DNA of 64,000 nucleotides from Fulvivirga marina (lineage in GTDB: Bacteria > Bacteroidota > Bacteroidia > Cytophagales > Cyclobacteriaceae), in contig NZ_JAEUGD010000066.1 in NCBI RefSeq assembly GCF_016775155.1, positions 2,763 through 66,762 on the forward strand, written 5' to 3'. Below the pieces are notes generated by a model. It saw only the letters and a list, made by a program, of their open reading frames with translations. It ran no database searches and was not told the origin of the DNA. How positions within the stretch are numbered: the stretch's first letter is position 1; each line of letters opens with the position of its first letter. Of this stretch, positions 46,448 through 56,313 are shown one piece after another. The translations under genes were made by a program, and so were the position numbers.

Positions 46448-48448
46448 ATGTCGTATATCAAATTGACCAAGCCTTTACTTAATGACATTTCTTATTCGAA
46501 AGAAAAAGAAATTTTGCTGACCAACTGTCTCGGAGCTTACTGCTCTACGTCAGTTTCTACCTGTAACACTCGGAAGTATCACGGGCTTTTGGTAATTCCT
46601 CAACCCAAAATCGATGACCAACACCATGTGATGATTTCCAATATCGACGAAACAGTGAAGATAGGTAAAACAGGGTATGCTCTTGCTGTTCATCAGTACC
46701 CCGGGGTACACTTCCCTGAAGGACAGCAATACATGAAGAGTTTTCTCCTTGAAAAGGCCCCTAAGTGGACCTTTTACATAGGTGAGGTTATACTGGAAAA
46801 GGAAATCATCCTTAGCCGTGAGTCTAATACATTAATGATCAGATATCATATCCTGGAGGGCAAGGGGAAAATAAAGTTGCAATTAAGGCCATTTATCGCC
46901 TGCCGAAATTACCACACCTTGCGAAATGCAGACAACCATTCACAGGCTACCTTTAAGGAAGCTAATAATGGGGTTAGATTCAGTATGTTCCGTATGTATG
47001 ATCCTTTATTTTTCCAAAGTACAAGAAAGGGTACCTTCTCCCCTTCACCGGATTGGTACCATAATATAGAATACTATAAAGAAAAAGAAAGAGGATATGA
47101 CTATACAGAATCACTTTTTGTACCCGGTAATTTTGAATATACACTTCACAATGGTGATGAATTAATATTTGCTGCTGGCACCCGTGAGGTTAAACCCCGC
47201 TTACTCAAGCGCACCTTTCAGAGTGAAAGGGAAAGGATTATCCTGAGGAAAGACTTTGGGAGCTGTCTGCAAAATGCTGCTGAACAGTTCATTGTCCATG
47301 ATAACCAAGGCGCATATATCATTGCCGGATGGCCTTGGTTTGGAAAGTGCAGGAGCCGCGACACCTTTATAGCCCTACCTGGCCTAACTCTTACCACTGG
47401 AAAACCAGCTCTCTTCAAACTGATAATGGACTCCATGTTGAAGAAGTTAAAAAGAGGTTTTTTCCCTAATACCGGAAAGGGTAAACATAACGGCTACAAT
47501 GCTGTTGATGCCCCTCTATGGTGTATTTGGGCATTGCAGCAGTATGCTATACAAACCGGTGACAGTAAAATTGTATGGCAAATTTATGGTCACTCTATTA
47601 AGTCTATATTAAAAAACTTTAAAAACGGCACGCATTATAATACTCACATGCTGAAATCCGGCCTGATTAGTTCTGAGCATACAAATCACGCCTTAACCTG
47701 GATGGACGCGGAACAAGACGGAACCCCCATAACCCCTCGCTTTGGCATGCCAGTTGAAGTTAACTCCTTATGGTATAACGCAGTAAACTTCGCTTTGCAT
47801 TCTGCTGAACAATCAGGTGATAAAACCTTTGTTAACCAATGGTCTAAATACCCCGAACTTATAAAAGGTTCATTTATTTCAGCGTACTGGAACGAGGCCA
47901 AAGGCTACCTGGCTGATAATATAGATGGAGAAAATGTGGACTGGTCATTCAGGCCAAATCAACTATTCGCCATTTCGCTACCCTTTAGTCCTTTGAATAG
48001 TGGCATGAGCGAAAGTATCATAGATCAGGTAAAAGATGAGCTGCTAACAACCAGGGGTGTGAGGACGCTATCCCCCTCTGACCCTAATTATAGAGGCACT
48101 TACTTCGGAGATCAATCCAATCGAGATCTGTCATACCACCAAGGTACCGCATGGATATGGCTCTTAGGGCCATTTATAGAGGCCTACCTTAATGTAAAAG
48201 GAACAAAAGGCATCAGTTTTGTTAAAAAGATATATAATGACCTTGAGCCCGCCATTATTGAGCTTGGACTTGGAACACTTTGCGAAGTTTACAATGGCAG
48301 CAATGCAGTGCCAGGCGGTGCTATTTCTCAGGCTTGGAGCATCGCCGAAGTACTCAGGGTAAAACAACTTATAGCACAATACTCAACCCAAAAGAAAAAT
48401 ATATTGAAAAATAAATCTTCAAAAATAAAAGAACTCTATAATCTATAA
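46448..48448 (+). CDS. Glycogen-debranching-type enzyme (amylo-alpha-1,6-glucosidase family)
   Basis: 666 residues. The N-terminal GDE_N-like beta domain (~20-240) begins TNCLGAYCSTSVSTCNTRKY, as in archaeal and bacterial debranching enzymes, followed by the (alpha/alpha)6 catalytic barrel (~270-640). Motifs: GWPWFGKCRSRDTFIALPGL, TWMDAEQDGTPITPRFGMPV with the catalytic Asp, VNSLWYNA, and SYHQGTAWIWLLGPF. It hydrolyses alpha-1,6 branches in glycogen-like polymer, in the cytoplasm (no signal peptide). The stop overlaps the next gene's start by 1 bp (TAATG). First gene of a three-gene operon. Confidence 0.93.
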   Translation: MSYIKLTKPLLNDISYSKEKEILLTNCLGAYCSTSVSTCNTRKYHGLLVIPQPKIDDQHHVMISNIDETVKIGKTGYALAVHQYPGVHFPEGQQYMKSFLLEKAPKWTFYIGEVILEKEIILSRESNTLMIRYHILEGKGKIKLQLRPFIACRNYHTLRNADNHSQATFKEANNGVRFSMFRMYDPLFFQSTRKGTFSPSPDWYHNIEYYKEKERGYDYTESLFVPGNFEYTLHNGDELIFAAGTREVKPRLLKRTFQSERERIILRKDFGSCLQNAAEQFIVHDNQGAYIIAGWPWFGKCRSRDTFIALPGLTLTTGKPALFKLIMDSMLKKLKRGFFPNTGKGKHNGYNAVDAPLWCIWALQQYAIQTGDSKIVWQIYGHSIKSILKNFKNGTHYNTHMLKSGLISSEHTNHALTWMDAEQDGTPITPRFGMPVEVNSLWYNAVNFALHSAEQSGDKTFVNQWSKYPELIKGSFISAYWNEAKGYLADNIDGENVDWSFRPNQLFAISLPFSPLNSGMSESIIDQVKDELLTTRGVRTLSPSDPNYRGTYFGDQSNRDLSYHQGTAWIWLLGPFIEAYLNVKGTKGISFVKKIYNDLEPAIIELGLGTLCEVYNGSNAVPGGAISQAWSIAEVLRVKQLIAQYSTQKKNILKNKSSKIKELYNL

Positions 48449-49755
48449 TGAAGGTACTCATGTTTGGGTGGGAATTCCCACCACACATTTCAGGTGGGCT
48501 GGGCACGGCTTGCTACGGTATTGTTACAGGGCTTCTCCGAGAGGAAGTAGAAGTAATTTTTGTCATTCCAAAGCTTTATGGAGATGAAAACAGTGAAGCA
48601 TTCAGACTGGTCAGTGCCAGCGATGTATTGATAAATACGAATAAACCAGTGACCAGGAAATGGTCAGAGCGGCTTCAGTATATTGAAGCACAATCGCCTT
48701 TGGCCCCTTATACTTCATTTGATCAGCCGGAAGTTAAATGCACCGAAACAGTGGAGATACGCGAGACTGAAGTAATGGAAAAATATCCACTTCAACGCTT
48801 TGAAATGACCGGCAAGTATGGTACTGAGCTAATGCAAGAGGTACACAAATATGCCGTTGTTGCATCAGAGATCGCAAGTACATATAATTTTGACATTATC
48901 CATGTGCATGACTGGCTTACATTTCCGGCTGGCATTGCCGCCTCGGAAGCAAGCGGAAAACCTCTGATCGCACATATCCATGCTACAGAATATGATAGGT
49001 CTGGCATAAATATTAACCAAGCCGTATTTGATATAGAAAAAGAGGGTATGCAGCAGGCAGACCATGTCATTGCTGTAAGCGATTATACTCGAAAAATAAT
49101 CATTGATAAATATGAAATAGATCCAAACAAGGTCAGTGTTATACACAATGGGATCTCTTCAAAAGACAATGAAGCAGTTCATTCATCAAAGGGCATTCAG
49201 GAAAAAGTAGTGACCTTCATGGGTAGGATCACTTACCAGAAAGGCCCTGAATACTTCGTAGAAGCAGCCAGAAAAGTGCTGGATGTAATCCCCAATGTAA
49301 GGTTCGTAATGGCCGGCGGTGGCGACTTAATGAACACCATGATTGAGCGGGTTGCTGAATTAAAGATGAGTTCCAGGTTTCACTTTACAGGTTTTCTAAA
49401 TGGAAGCGAAGTGGATAAAATGTATGGCATGAGCGATGTTTTTGTCATGCCCTCTGTATCCGAACCCTTTGGAATAGCCCCATTGGAAGCAATAAAAGCC
49501 AATGTACCCGTGATCATATCCAAACAATCGGGAGTTTCTGAAGTGTTAAAAAATGCAATAAAGGTTGACTTTTGGGATGTGGACGCCCTTGCCGACGCCA
49601 TAGCCGCACTCCTACAATACAACAGCCTTTCCGGTTTATTCCGGGACCACGGAAAGAATGATATTAAAGTGCTGAACTGGCAGAGGTCAGCATCCGTTAT
49701 AAAAGAGGTTTATATCCGACAACTCAAGTCTTCTTCCCCGGAAATAAGTCGATAA
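48448..49755 (+). CDS. Glycosyltransferase, glycogen-synthase-like
   Basis: 435 residues, GT-B fold. Starts MKVLMFGWEFPPHISGGLG, the glycogen-synthase-type N-terminus with the KxGG-like loop as ISGGLG. The acceptor half includes IHVHDWLTFPAGIAASEAS; the donor half includes TFMGRITYQKGPEYFVEAA and the E-x7-E motif SEPFGIAPLEA. It probably adds glucose to an alpha-1,4 chain using a nucleotide sugar. It lies between the debranching enzyme and GH57 genes, an arrangement also known in Bacteroides, which supports glycogen or maltodextrin turnover. Confidence 0.9.
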   Translation: MKVLMFGWEFPPHISGGLGTACYGIVTGLLREEVEVIFVIPKLYGDENSEAFRLVSASDVLINTNKPVTRKWSERLQYIEAQSPLAPYTSFDQPEVKCTETVEIRETEVMEKYPLQRFEMTGKYGTELMQEVHKYAVVASEIASTYNFDIIHVHDWLTFPAGIAASEASGKPLIAHIHATEYDRSGININQAVFDIEKEGMQQADHVIAVSDYTRKIIIDKYEIDPNKVSVIHNGISSKDNEAVHSSKGIQEKVVTFMGRITYQKGPEYFVEAARKVLDVIPNVRFVMAGGGDLMNTMIERVAELKMSSRFHFTGFLNGSEVDKMYGMSDVFVMPSVSEPFGIAPLEAIKANVPVIISKQSGVSEVLKNAIKVDFWDVDALADAIAALLQYNSLSGLFRDHGKNDIKVLNWQRSASVIKEVYIRQLKSSSPEISR

Positions 49756-49783
49756 ACTTTACAACTATAAAACCAACAACTGT

Positions 49784-51061
49784 ATGAGCGCCATTTGTTT
49801 TTACTTTCAGATTCACCAACCTTTCAGGCTTAGACCTTATCGTTTTTTTGACATAGGTCGTAACCATGATTATTACGATGAGACAACCAACCCTGCTATT
49901 ATTAAGAAAATTGCAGAGAAATGTTATTTACCTGCAAATGAGATCATTCATAACCTCATTTGCAGGCATAACGGAAACTTTAAAGTAAGTTTTTCCATAT
50001 CTGGTTCTGCACTTGACCAGTTTGAACGATATGCACCAGAAATTCTCACTAGTTTTCAAAAACTCGTTGATACCGGATGTGTAGAACTACTGGCTGAAAC
50101 ATATGCCCACTCGCTAGCCTCGGTAGCTTCGAAAAAGGAATTTAGACGCCAAGTGAGTCAGCATGTAGGGAAAATCTACAACATATTTGGACAGCACCCA
50201 AAAGTTTTCAGAAATACAGAACTGATTTATAATGATGCTGTTGCTCATCAAGTGGCAGACATGGGCTTCAACGGTATCCTCACTGAGGGTGCTGATAGCA
50301 TATTAGCCCATAAAAGCCCCAATTATGTTTATCTAGCTCACACACCCTCAGAGCTTAAAGTTCTACTCAAAAACTATAAACTTAGTGATGACATTGCATT
50401 CCGTTTTTCTGACCAGTCATGGAACCAATGGCCACTAAGTGCGGATAAATACGTCCATTGGCTAAACCGATTGCCTGAGCAGCACCATGTGATTAATCTC
50501 TTTATGGACTATGAGACCTTTGGAGAACATCAATGGGCAGATAGTGGCATATTCAATTTCTTACAGGAATTGCCTGAGCAGATTCTTTCTTCATCAGGAT
50601 TCAGTTTTGTTCACCCTTCAGAGGCCTTGAATAAGTTTGAACCGATTGATATCCTTTCTGTACCACATACTATTTCTTGGGCTGATGAAGCCAGGGACTT
50701 GAGTGCCTGGTTGGGCAATTCGCTACAATGCGATGCCTTTGAAAGCCTTTATAAATTAAAGAAAAAAGTCAGGAGATGTGAAAACCCTGAAATACTCAGA
50801 GACTGGCAATACCTTCAGGCCAGCGACCATTTTTATTATATGAGTACCAAAGATTTTGCTGACGGGCAGGTTCACAACTATTTTAATCCCTATCCTTCTC
50901 CGTATCTGGCCTTCATCAACTACATGAATGTGCTTAGTGACTTTGAAGTAAGGCTTAATAAGTGCTTACGTACAAAAGCCCGTCTTATAAAGCACAAGCA
51001 GTTGATTGAAAATCTATTAAGGGATGAAAAAAGAAGTCTGGAAGCTTCCGTAAAGGTTTAA
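49784..51061 (+). CDS. GH57 alpha-amylase or glucanotransferase
   Basis: 425 residues, cytoplasmic. GH57 regions are visible: region 1 ICFYFQIHQPFRLRPYRFF, region 2 near LLAETYAHSLAS, region 3 FRNTELIYND with the nucleophile Glu, region 4 NLFMDYETFGEHQ with the acid/base Asp, and region 5 PHTISWADEARDLSAWLGN. It hydrolyses or transfers alpha-1,4 glucan. It follows the glycosyltransferase after 28 bp and closes the operon. Family members in this position are annotated as alpha-amylase; transglycosylation is also known in GH57. Confidence 0.93.
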   Translation: MSAICFYFQIHQPFRLRPYRFFDIGRNHDYYDETTNPAIIKKIAEKCYLPANEIIHNLICRHNGNFKVSFSISGSALDQFERYAPEILTSFQKLVDTGCVELLAETYAHSLASVASKKEFRRQVSQHVGKIYNIFGQHPKVFRNTELIYNDAVAHQVADMGFNGILTEGADSILAHKSPNYVYLAHTPSELKVLLKNYKLSDDIAFRFSDQSWNQWPLSADKYVHWLNRLPEQHHVINLFMDYETFGEHQWADSGIFNFLQELPEQILSSSGFSFVHPSEALNKFEPIDILSVPHTISWADEARDLSAWLGNSLQCDAFESLYKLKKKVRRCENPEILRDWQYLQASDHFYYMSTKDFADGQVHNYFNPYPSPYLAFINYMNVLSDFEVRLNKCLRTKARLIKHKQLIENLLRDEKRSLEASVKV

Positions 51062-51077
51062 GTCTGACTTGCTCCCT

Positions 51078-51103
51078 CATGGGCAGGCGGCAGCCCGCCC
51101 ATG
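51078..51103. repeat. GC-rich palindrome after the GH57 gene
   Basis: CATGGGC-A-GGC pairs with GCC-C-GCCCATG around a 4-base loop (10 bp with one mismatch). It stands out in AT-rich DNA. No T-tract follows, so it is either a weak terminator or a REP-like dispersed element; other copies in the genome would decide. Confidence 0.5.
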
Positions 51104-51249
51104 AACACTCTCCCTACTATGGCTATTTATCTCACTATTTTTAAGGTAGTCGCAAAATAATAGAATCCCACCATCACCATTGCAAACTGCCAAATATAAA
51201 TAGTTACCTTAGCGTCGGGTTTTCTTAACAAATTAAAGACGACGAAAAA

Positions 51250-52194
51250 TTGATAAACATAATCACTAAAGAAAATGGCAAAATAGTCGTAGAACCAGAC
51301 GTTAAAGTTTTACCTGACTCATTAAATAACCTGCTATGGATAGATCTGCTTTCTCCTTCCAAAGAAGAAAAGGCTCTAATAGAAAAAGTCATGGAAATAG
51401 AACTCTTTACCCGCCAGGAAAGTAAAGAGATAGAAAGCAGCTCCCGATACCTTGAAAATGAGGAAGAAGTTGGCATCAACCTTAATTTTCTTAAACGCAA
51501 TATAGAAGGAGGATTTGCCAATGAGCCTGTCTCATTTATTCTAAAGAACAACATTCTTATAACACAACGTTCGGGAGAGTACAATACTTTTACTGACACC
51601 CTGAAAAAGATCAACATATTCAAACCCAAAACAGGTGCCAATATTATGTTGACTTTATTTGAAACCAGAATTGATTTTGATGCAGATCTCATTGAAAACA
51701 TAACTGATCATATAACTGGTATCAGTAGAGACCTGGTAAAAGACAAGGATTTGGAACGCGACCTATTGATCCGAATCACTTCTCTTCAGGAAACCACAAT
51801 TGCCATACGCGAAAATATTGTGGAAAAGCAGCGCATACTTTCTTCCATACTAAAGAGTCGATTTTTTCCAAAAGACGATTATGAAACGATCAGGGTAATG
51901 ATCAAAGACGTAGGTTCATTACTTGACCATACCGCCTTTAGTTTTGAAAGATTAGAGTTTCTTCAAAATACTTTTCTGGGCTTAGTGGATATGGAGCAAA
52001 ACCGGATTATCAAAATCTTTACAGTAGTAACAGTGGTATTTATGCCACCAACACTAATCGCCAGCATGTACGGTATGAACTTTGTTTTCATGCCCGAGCT
52101 GGATGAAGTCTGGGGCTATCCTTTTGCCATTTTACTGATGATACTTTCTTCCGCTGCCACGCTACTTTTCTTTCGACGAAAGAAGTGGCTCTAA
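51250..52194 (+). CDS. corA: CorA-type magnesium/cobalt transporter
   Basis: 314 residues from a TTG start at 51250, the only in-frame start that keeps the conserved N-terminus; the next ATG is 141 bp in. A cytoplasmic alpha/beta domain (~1-230) and long stalk helix are followed by two membrane helices at ~258-310. The pore signature YGMNF is at the end of the first helix, and the short C-terminus is basic (FFRRKKWL). Functions as a homopentamer in the inner membrane. Stand-alone, between the glucan operon and a lipoprotein gene. Confidence 0.93.
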   Translation: MINIITKENGKIVVEPDVKVLPDSLNNLLWIDLLSPSKEEKALIEKVMEIELFTRQESKEIESSSRYLENEEEVGINLNFLKRNIEGGFANEPVSFILKNNILITQRSGEYNTFTDTLKKINIFKPKTGANIMLTLFETRIDFDADLIENITDHITGISRDLVKDKDLERDLLIRITSLQETTIAIRENIVEKQRILSSILKSRFFPKDDYETIRVMIKDVGSLLDHTAFSFERLEFLQNTFLGLVDMEQNRIIKIFTVVTVVFMPPTLIASMYGMNFVFMPELDEVWGYPFAILLMILSSAATLLFFRRKKWL

Positions 52195-52285
52195 TGCACT
52201 TATATAACATAAGGAACTAACAATATTTCTGGTAAAAGCATCATGATATTTATATATTGATTTTTAGAATATCTCCGAAACTCCA

Positions 52286-53347
52286 ATGAAAAGAACGGTT
52301 ACAAAATATCTTAGTTTTATATTATTAGTCTGCATGATAGCCCTTGGTGCTTGTTCTGGTACACGCATCGTAACTATGAATGCCATGCGACCGGCAGAGA
52401 TCACATTTCCATCATATGCCAATACTATTGTAATTGTAGACCGCTCAAAATTCGACAAAAATGCAGTCAATATTGTAGAAGGCATATTGACCGGTGAGAT
52501 GCCCGGAGAAGATAAGGCCGGTGTGCAGGCCACAATGATGGCATTTCAAAACCAACTTATGGCTTCACCTCGTTTTCATACTAAGGTGGCCAGTGAACAA
52601 CTGATCGGGAATAGCATCACTTCTGCTTTTCCTGCAGCACTTCCCTGGCTTAAAGTTGAGCAAATGGCAAGTCGATATGGTGCAGAAATATTAATAGCCA
52701 TAGAAATATTTGATACTGACTTTGTAATAACCAACGGCAAAAGAAAAGTTAAGAAACAAATAGAAGAGGACGGTGTGAAAAAGGAAATCGAAGTAGATGA
52801 ATATTATGCAGAAGGTGTAGGCAACCTTACTATCGGCTTTAGGGTCTACGATCCCAAGGAAAAAACAATTGTTGACCAACAACTCTTCTCTAAGTCAAAT
52901 ACTTGGCAGGCAGCAGGAAAAAGTGCTAAAGATGCTCTGGCTGGCCTTATAGCCAAGTCTGACGCAACCCGCTATATGGGCAAAATAGCTGGTTCTGATT
53001 ATGCCTACAAAATCGCTCCTATGCCAATCAGGATTTCGAGAGAGTTTTACAGCAAGTCAAAAAAAGTACCTGAAATAGCTGCGGGCTCCCGATTAGCCGA
53101 TATCAATGACTGGCAAGGGTCAGCAAATAAATGGGAAAGCGGACTCAGCCATGCTGCTACAAAGGAGGCCGGGTATCTCTGTTATAATATCGCAATATCT
53201 TACGAGGTCATGGGTGAGCTTGAAACCGCTAAAACATGGGCAGACAGGGCCTATGTAGATTATGGTAACAAAAAAGCACGAGATTACTCAGCCACTCTGA
53301 ATAGACGTATGTACCAAGAGCAACGTGTTCAGGAGCAAATGAAATAA
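52286..53347 (+). CDS. DUF6340-like lipoprotein
   Basis: 353 residues with lipobox IALGAC (Cys22). Residues ~40-210 resemble the DUF6340 type (TIVIVDRSKFDKNAVNIVEG, MASRYGAEILIAIEIFDTDF), with the same ordering as the LpoB-like gene at 14.8 kb. Residues ~270-345 look TPR-like (WESGLSHAATKEAGYLCYN, AISYEVMGELETAKTWADRA). A charged beta-hairpin (KKQIEEDGVKKEIEVDEYY) is inserted. Function unknown; probably an outer-membrane lipoprotein. It is separated from CorA by 90 bp. Confidence 0.75.
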   Translation: MKRTVTKYLSFILLVCMIALGACSGTRIVTMNAMRPAEITFPSYANTIVIVDRSKFDKNAVNIVEGILTGEMPGEDKAGVQATMMAFQNQLMASPRFHTKVASEQLIGNSITSAFPAALPWLKVEQMASRYGAEILIAIEIFDTDFVITNGKRKVKKQIEEDGVKKEIEVDEYYAEGVGNLTIGFRVYDPKEKTIVDQQLFSKSNTWQAAGKSAKDALAGLIAKSDATRYMGKIAGSDYAYKIAPMPIRISREFYSKSKKVPEIAAGSRLADINDWQGSANKWESGLSHAATKEAGYLCYNIAISYEVMGELETAKTWADRAYVDYGNKKARDYSATLNRRMYQEQRVQEQMK

Positions 53348-53503
53348 TGACTTCTCACCACTGATTTAATTTAATAAACCCTTCAACAAGTTGAGTAAAA
53401 ATTTTCCCAAAAAGTTGAGGAAATACTTCCCTGAGGCAGACACACTATAAGGCTTGCAAGCAGTTTTACGCATTGGCACAGTTATTCCAATACTGTAACA
53501 GTA

Positions 53504-53938
53504 ATGCAAAAATTGACCGCCATGGAAAAGTCTATATTATTGGATTCCATCTATGAATGTGTTGAGGCTTGTGAAAACCTAACAACCACATGCGCACAGT
53601 CATCAAATAAAACATTTGGAAAGAGTTGCTTAAACCAGGCACTGGCTTGTACTGATGCAGGAATGATCCTTATCATCAAGCTTAACGAAGAACCTAACTC
53701 ACTTCATAAAAACCTTTTTATACAATTTATAAAATGCTGTCAGGCATGTATAAATGCTTGTGTAGGGTACAGAATCTATCAAACTTTAAGTGTAATTATG
53801 AAATGTAGAAAAGCCATTGAATACTGCTCACACTACATTGTTGGACAGCACCATACCAATACCTATCAATTCACTCCCCCTTCTCACTCGTTAAAAAAAT
53901 ACACCCAGCTCATGAAATCAATTACTCCTCAATCGTAA
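53504..53938 (+). CDS. Cys-rich four-helix-bundle protein (copper-storage/DUF326 type)
   Basis: 144 residues, no signal peptide, so cytoplasmic. Eleven Cys at 19, 23, 30, 42, 49, 78, 79, 82, 86, 101 and 108, spaced 3-7 apart along helices (YECVEACENLTTTCAQ, SCLNQALACTDAG, KCCQACINACVGY, MKCRKAIEYCSHY). That is the pattern of Csp-type four-helix copper-storage proteins, which line a bundle with Cu(I)-binding thiolates. The tail (~115-144) is polar with several His. It converges on a sensor kinase with a Cu-type ethylene-receptor domain, which makes a copper-related role attractive but unproven. Confidence 0.75.
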   Translation: MQKLTAMEKSILLDSIYECVEACENLTTTCAQSSNKTFGKSCLNQALACTDAGMILIIKLNEEPNSLHKNLFIQFIKCCQACINACVGYRIYQTLSVIMKCRKAIEYCSHYIVGQHHTNTYQFTPPSHSLKKYTQLMKSITPQS

Positions 53939-54043
53939 TACATAACTGAACCTAAATAAATTCTCCATCGGCCATTACCAAGCCCTTTTGCAATCTTTTT
54001 TATTATTTATACATTTTATTTTATAATCACTAGCTTGTTTCAC

Positions 54044-55687
54044 TCAATTCTGTTGCGAAAAAGGTAATATAAGCGAAAAAGTTGCCCCCTCTCCCAGCGT
54101 ACTTTTAACCTTTATTATTCCACCATGCTGCTTGGCTATTTCCTGAGAAATGTACAATCCCATGCCCAAACCATTCGCACTTTTTGCAGCATCTGATGAC
54201 CGGTAAAACTGATCAAAAAGCTTGTCTTGTTCCTCAACAGGAATACCTACACCAAAGTCCACTACATCAATCCGAACATGCTCAGTTCCTTTTATGGTTC
54301 TTATAATCACTTTATTAGCTTTCGGTGAGTATTTAATAGCATTGGATAATAGATTATTTACTATTTGCTCAACTCTACCTCTATCCGCAATTATCAGGTT
54401 ATCCATCCCTCCATCAAAAGCGATTTCATGTGTTGGCGTATCATGTTGAAATATCTCTATTACATCCTGAACCATATCATCAATGTCAAATTCACTTTTG
54501 TTTAATACAACCTTGCCTGATTGTATTCTGGATACATCCAAAAGCTCACTTATCAGTGCATTTAATTTTTCTGTACTCCTGTATGCTTTATCAAGATAAG
54601 AAGGCACCGGCTCAAACTTGTGCTCGCCAAGTATTTCCCTAAGCAGCTCAATGTAAGCCTTTACGCTGGTTAGAGGCGTTCTCAGTTCATGACTTGCTAT
54701 GTTGAGAAAGATATCTTTTCTGTGCTCACTTTCCTTCTGTTCATGTATATTGGTATCAGTACCTATCCATTTAATGATGTTGCCTTGATCATCCTTTATA
54801 GCGATAGCCTTGATTAGAAACCATTCATAATGTCCATCTTTTGCTGCCAGTCTTTGTTCTAAAATAAAATCCTGCCCGGTTTTCACACAATGCTTCCATA
54901 GCTTCTCACCTATCTTCAGGTCATCGGGGTGAACCGTCTTGCGCCAACTTTCATCATCATTAGATTCCAAACCCGTGTATTCCTTCCAACGCCCATTTAC
55001 ATAGGTTGACTCTCCTAAGGGATCGGCACCCCAGGCTATTATTGGTAATGACTCTAATAGTAACCTCCCTTCTTTCTTGACAGCCTCTTTCTCACTAATC
55101 TCTTTTTCCAGGCTCTGATTGACACGCTTAAGCGCCTCAGTTCTTTCCTCCACTATTTTCTCAAGTTCTTGGGGGCTTCTGTATTGTATAACCCTGGGGG
55201 CAACCTTGATCAAAGCAAAAACGGTACCTATAGAAATAACAGCAGTTAAGAACCTAACCATTGCACTGAGTTTATAGACAGGTTGCCAAAATATAACAGC
55301 GTCAATCAGATGTGTGAGGCCACAAGATAGAATAAGTGCCATAAATAATAGCATAATACCCGAAAACGGAAGTCCTGTGCCATTCTTTTTATACAAGAAA
55401 AAGCCAAGTATAATGGGTATGGCAAAGTAAGCCAGCCAGATACCTATATCGGATAAAATATAGGTCCAGCCATGAACCGCACTCCATGAACCACACTGCC
55501 ATCGTGGAGGCCACTTACTTGTGTCAAAGATACTTGCAAAAAAACCAGAATACTGCTCATTAGAAACTGAAGCTGGTATGCAAGAAATAACTTCACCTGT
55601 TGAATTGCAGCGAGCAATGGGCTCAGTATGCCCCTTAAATGTTATCAGTACTGTAAAGAAGAGTATAGTAATTGCTTTTGTTTTCAT
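54044..55687 (-). CDS. Sensor histidine kinase with ethylene-receptor-like membrane domain
   Basis: 547 residues. Signal-like helix (~1-20), then a Trp/Cys-containing extracytoplasmic stretch (~55-75) and three membrane helices (~78-175) matching the ETR1 ethylene-binding domain. These include SDIGIWLAYFAIP with Asp80, Tyr87, Ile90, Pro91, and LSCGLTHLID with Cys122 and His126, the Cu(I) ligands in ETR1. A coiled coil leads to a PAS domain (~205-310; LPIIAWGADPLGESTYVNGR), then the kinase: H-box ASHELRTPLTSV (His333), NNLLSNAIKYSP, DFGVGIPVEEQDKLF, GLGMGLYISQEIAKQHGG. The kinase core is complete; no receiver is attached. Bacterial homologues include Synechocystis Etr1. Whether it senses ethylene, copper or something else is not known. 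Confidence 0.88.
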   Translation of the reverse strand: MKTKAITILFFTVLITFKGHTEPIARCNSTGEVISCIPASVSNEQYSGFFASIFDTSKWPPRWQCGSWSAVHGWTYILSDIGIWLAYFAIPIILGFFLYKKNGTGLPFSGIMLLFMALILSCGLTHLIDAVIFWQPVYKLSAMVRFLTAVISIGTVFALIKVAPRVIQYRSPQELEKIVEERTEALKRVNQSLEKEISEKEAVKKEGRLLLESLPIIAWGADPLGESTYVNGRWKEYTGLESNDDESWRKTVHPDDLKIGEKLWKHCVKTGQDFILEQRLAAKDGHYEWFLIKAIAIKDDQGNIIKWIGTDTNIHEQKESEHRKDIFLNIASHELRTPLTSVKAYIELLREILGEHKFEPVPSYLDKAYRSTEKLNALISELLDVSRIQSGKVVLNKSEFDIDDMVQDVIEIFQHDTPTHEIAFDGGMDNLIIADRGRVEQIVNNLLSNAIKYSPKANKVIIRTIKGTEHVRIDVVDFGVGIPVEEQDKLFDQFYRSSDAAKSANGLGMGLYISQEIAKQHGGIIKVKSTLGEGATFSLILPFSQQN

Positions 55688-56313
55688 CTATATGGGGAGC
55701 TAACTATAATACAAAAACTAATTTCAAAAAATAAGAGCCAAATTGCCTATCCGTTTAGTACACAATACACAAAAGGCAATGTCTTGAGAATCATAAATAT
55801 TTATAACCTGATGTACATATTTATGAGAAAGCTGCCATTTCAAGTCACCATATTTTCCTTTCAGAGTAAATGGCATATGCAATGGAAATATATTTCAAGA
55901 TTCCCGGCCTCTTCGCTAGTCTATAGCACAACCTCAGTTTGCCTCTACTGCCTCCAGATTTGAAACAATAAATGACAGATCGTAAACTAAACCAAACCAG
56001 TACATATACATAGTGCTTCTACCCGACATTACATTTAACTTTAGAGTTACATTTTAGGCATTATTGTTACATTAATAAAATTAGACAATAATTTACAGCT
56101 AATCATTTAGAAACATGTAATATCTTACACCGTACGTTTTAATTGAATTTTAATTATTGGTAGTTGCAACGGCTATCAAATAGCAACTTTTAAGGCACCT
56201 TAAGTCACTGACCTTAAGCAGGTAAAAAAAACGTAAAATTATTCTCCAAAACAGGCATTATTTCTCTAATATTTTATTAAATTATATAGAACTAATCAGC
56301 TAATAACATATAC
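55688..56313. other. Intergenic region of 626 bp between divergent genes
   Basis: It contains the promoters of the ethylene-receptor-like kinase (minus) and of the small ORF at 56314 (plus). Very AT-rich, with TTACATT-like repeats at ~56030-56075. Small ATG-started frames of 13-18 codons are not convincing, nor is a 111-codon frame that runs antisense into the kinase gene. Nothing else seen. Confidence 0.4.

Noticed and set aside
52264-52533. 89-codon minus frame antisense to the DUF6340-like lipoprotein
   Set aside because: Shadow frame of a strong gene with a clear lipobox and domain pattern.
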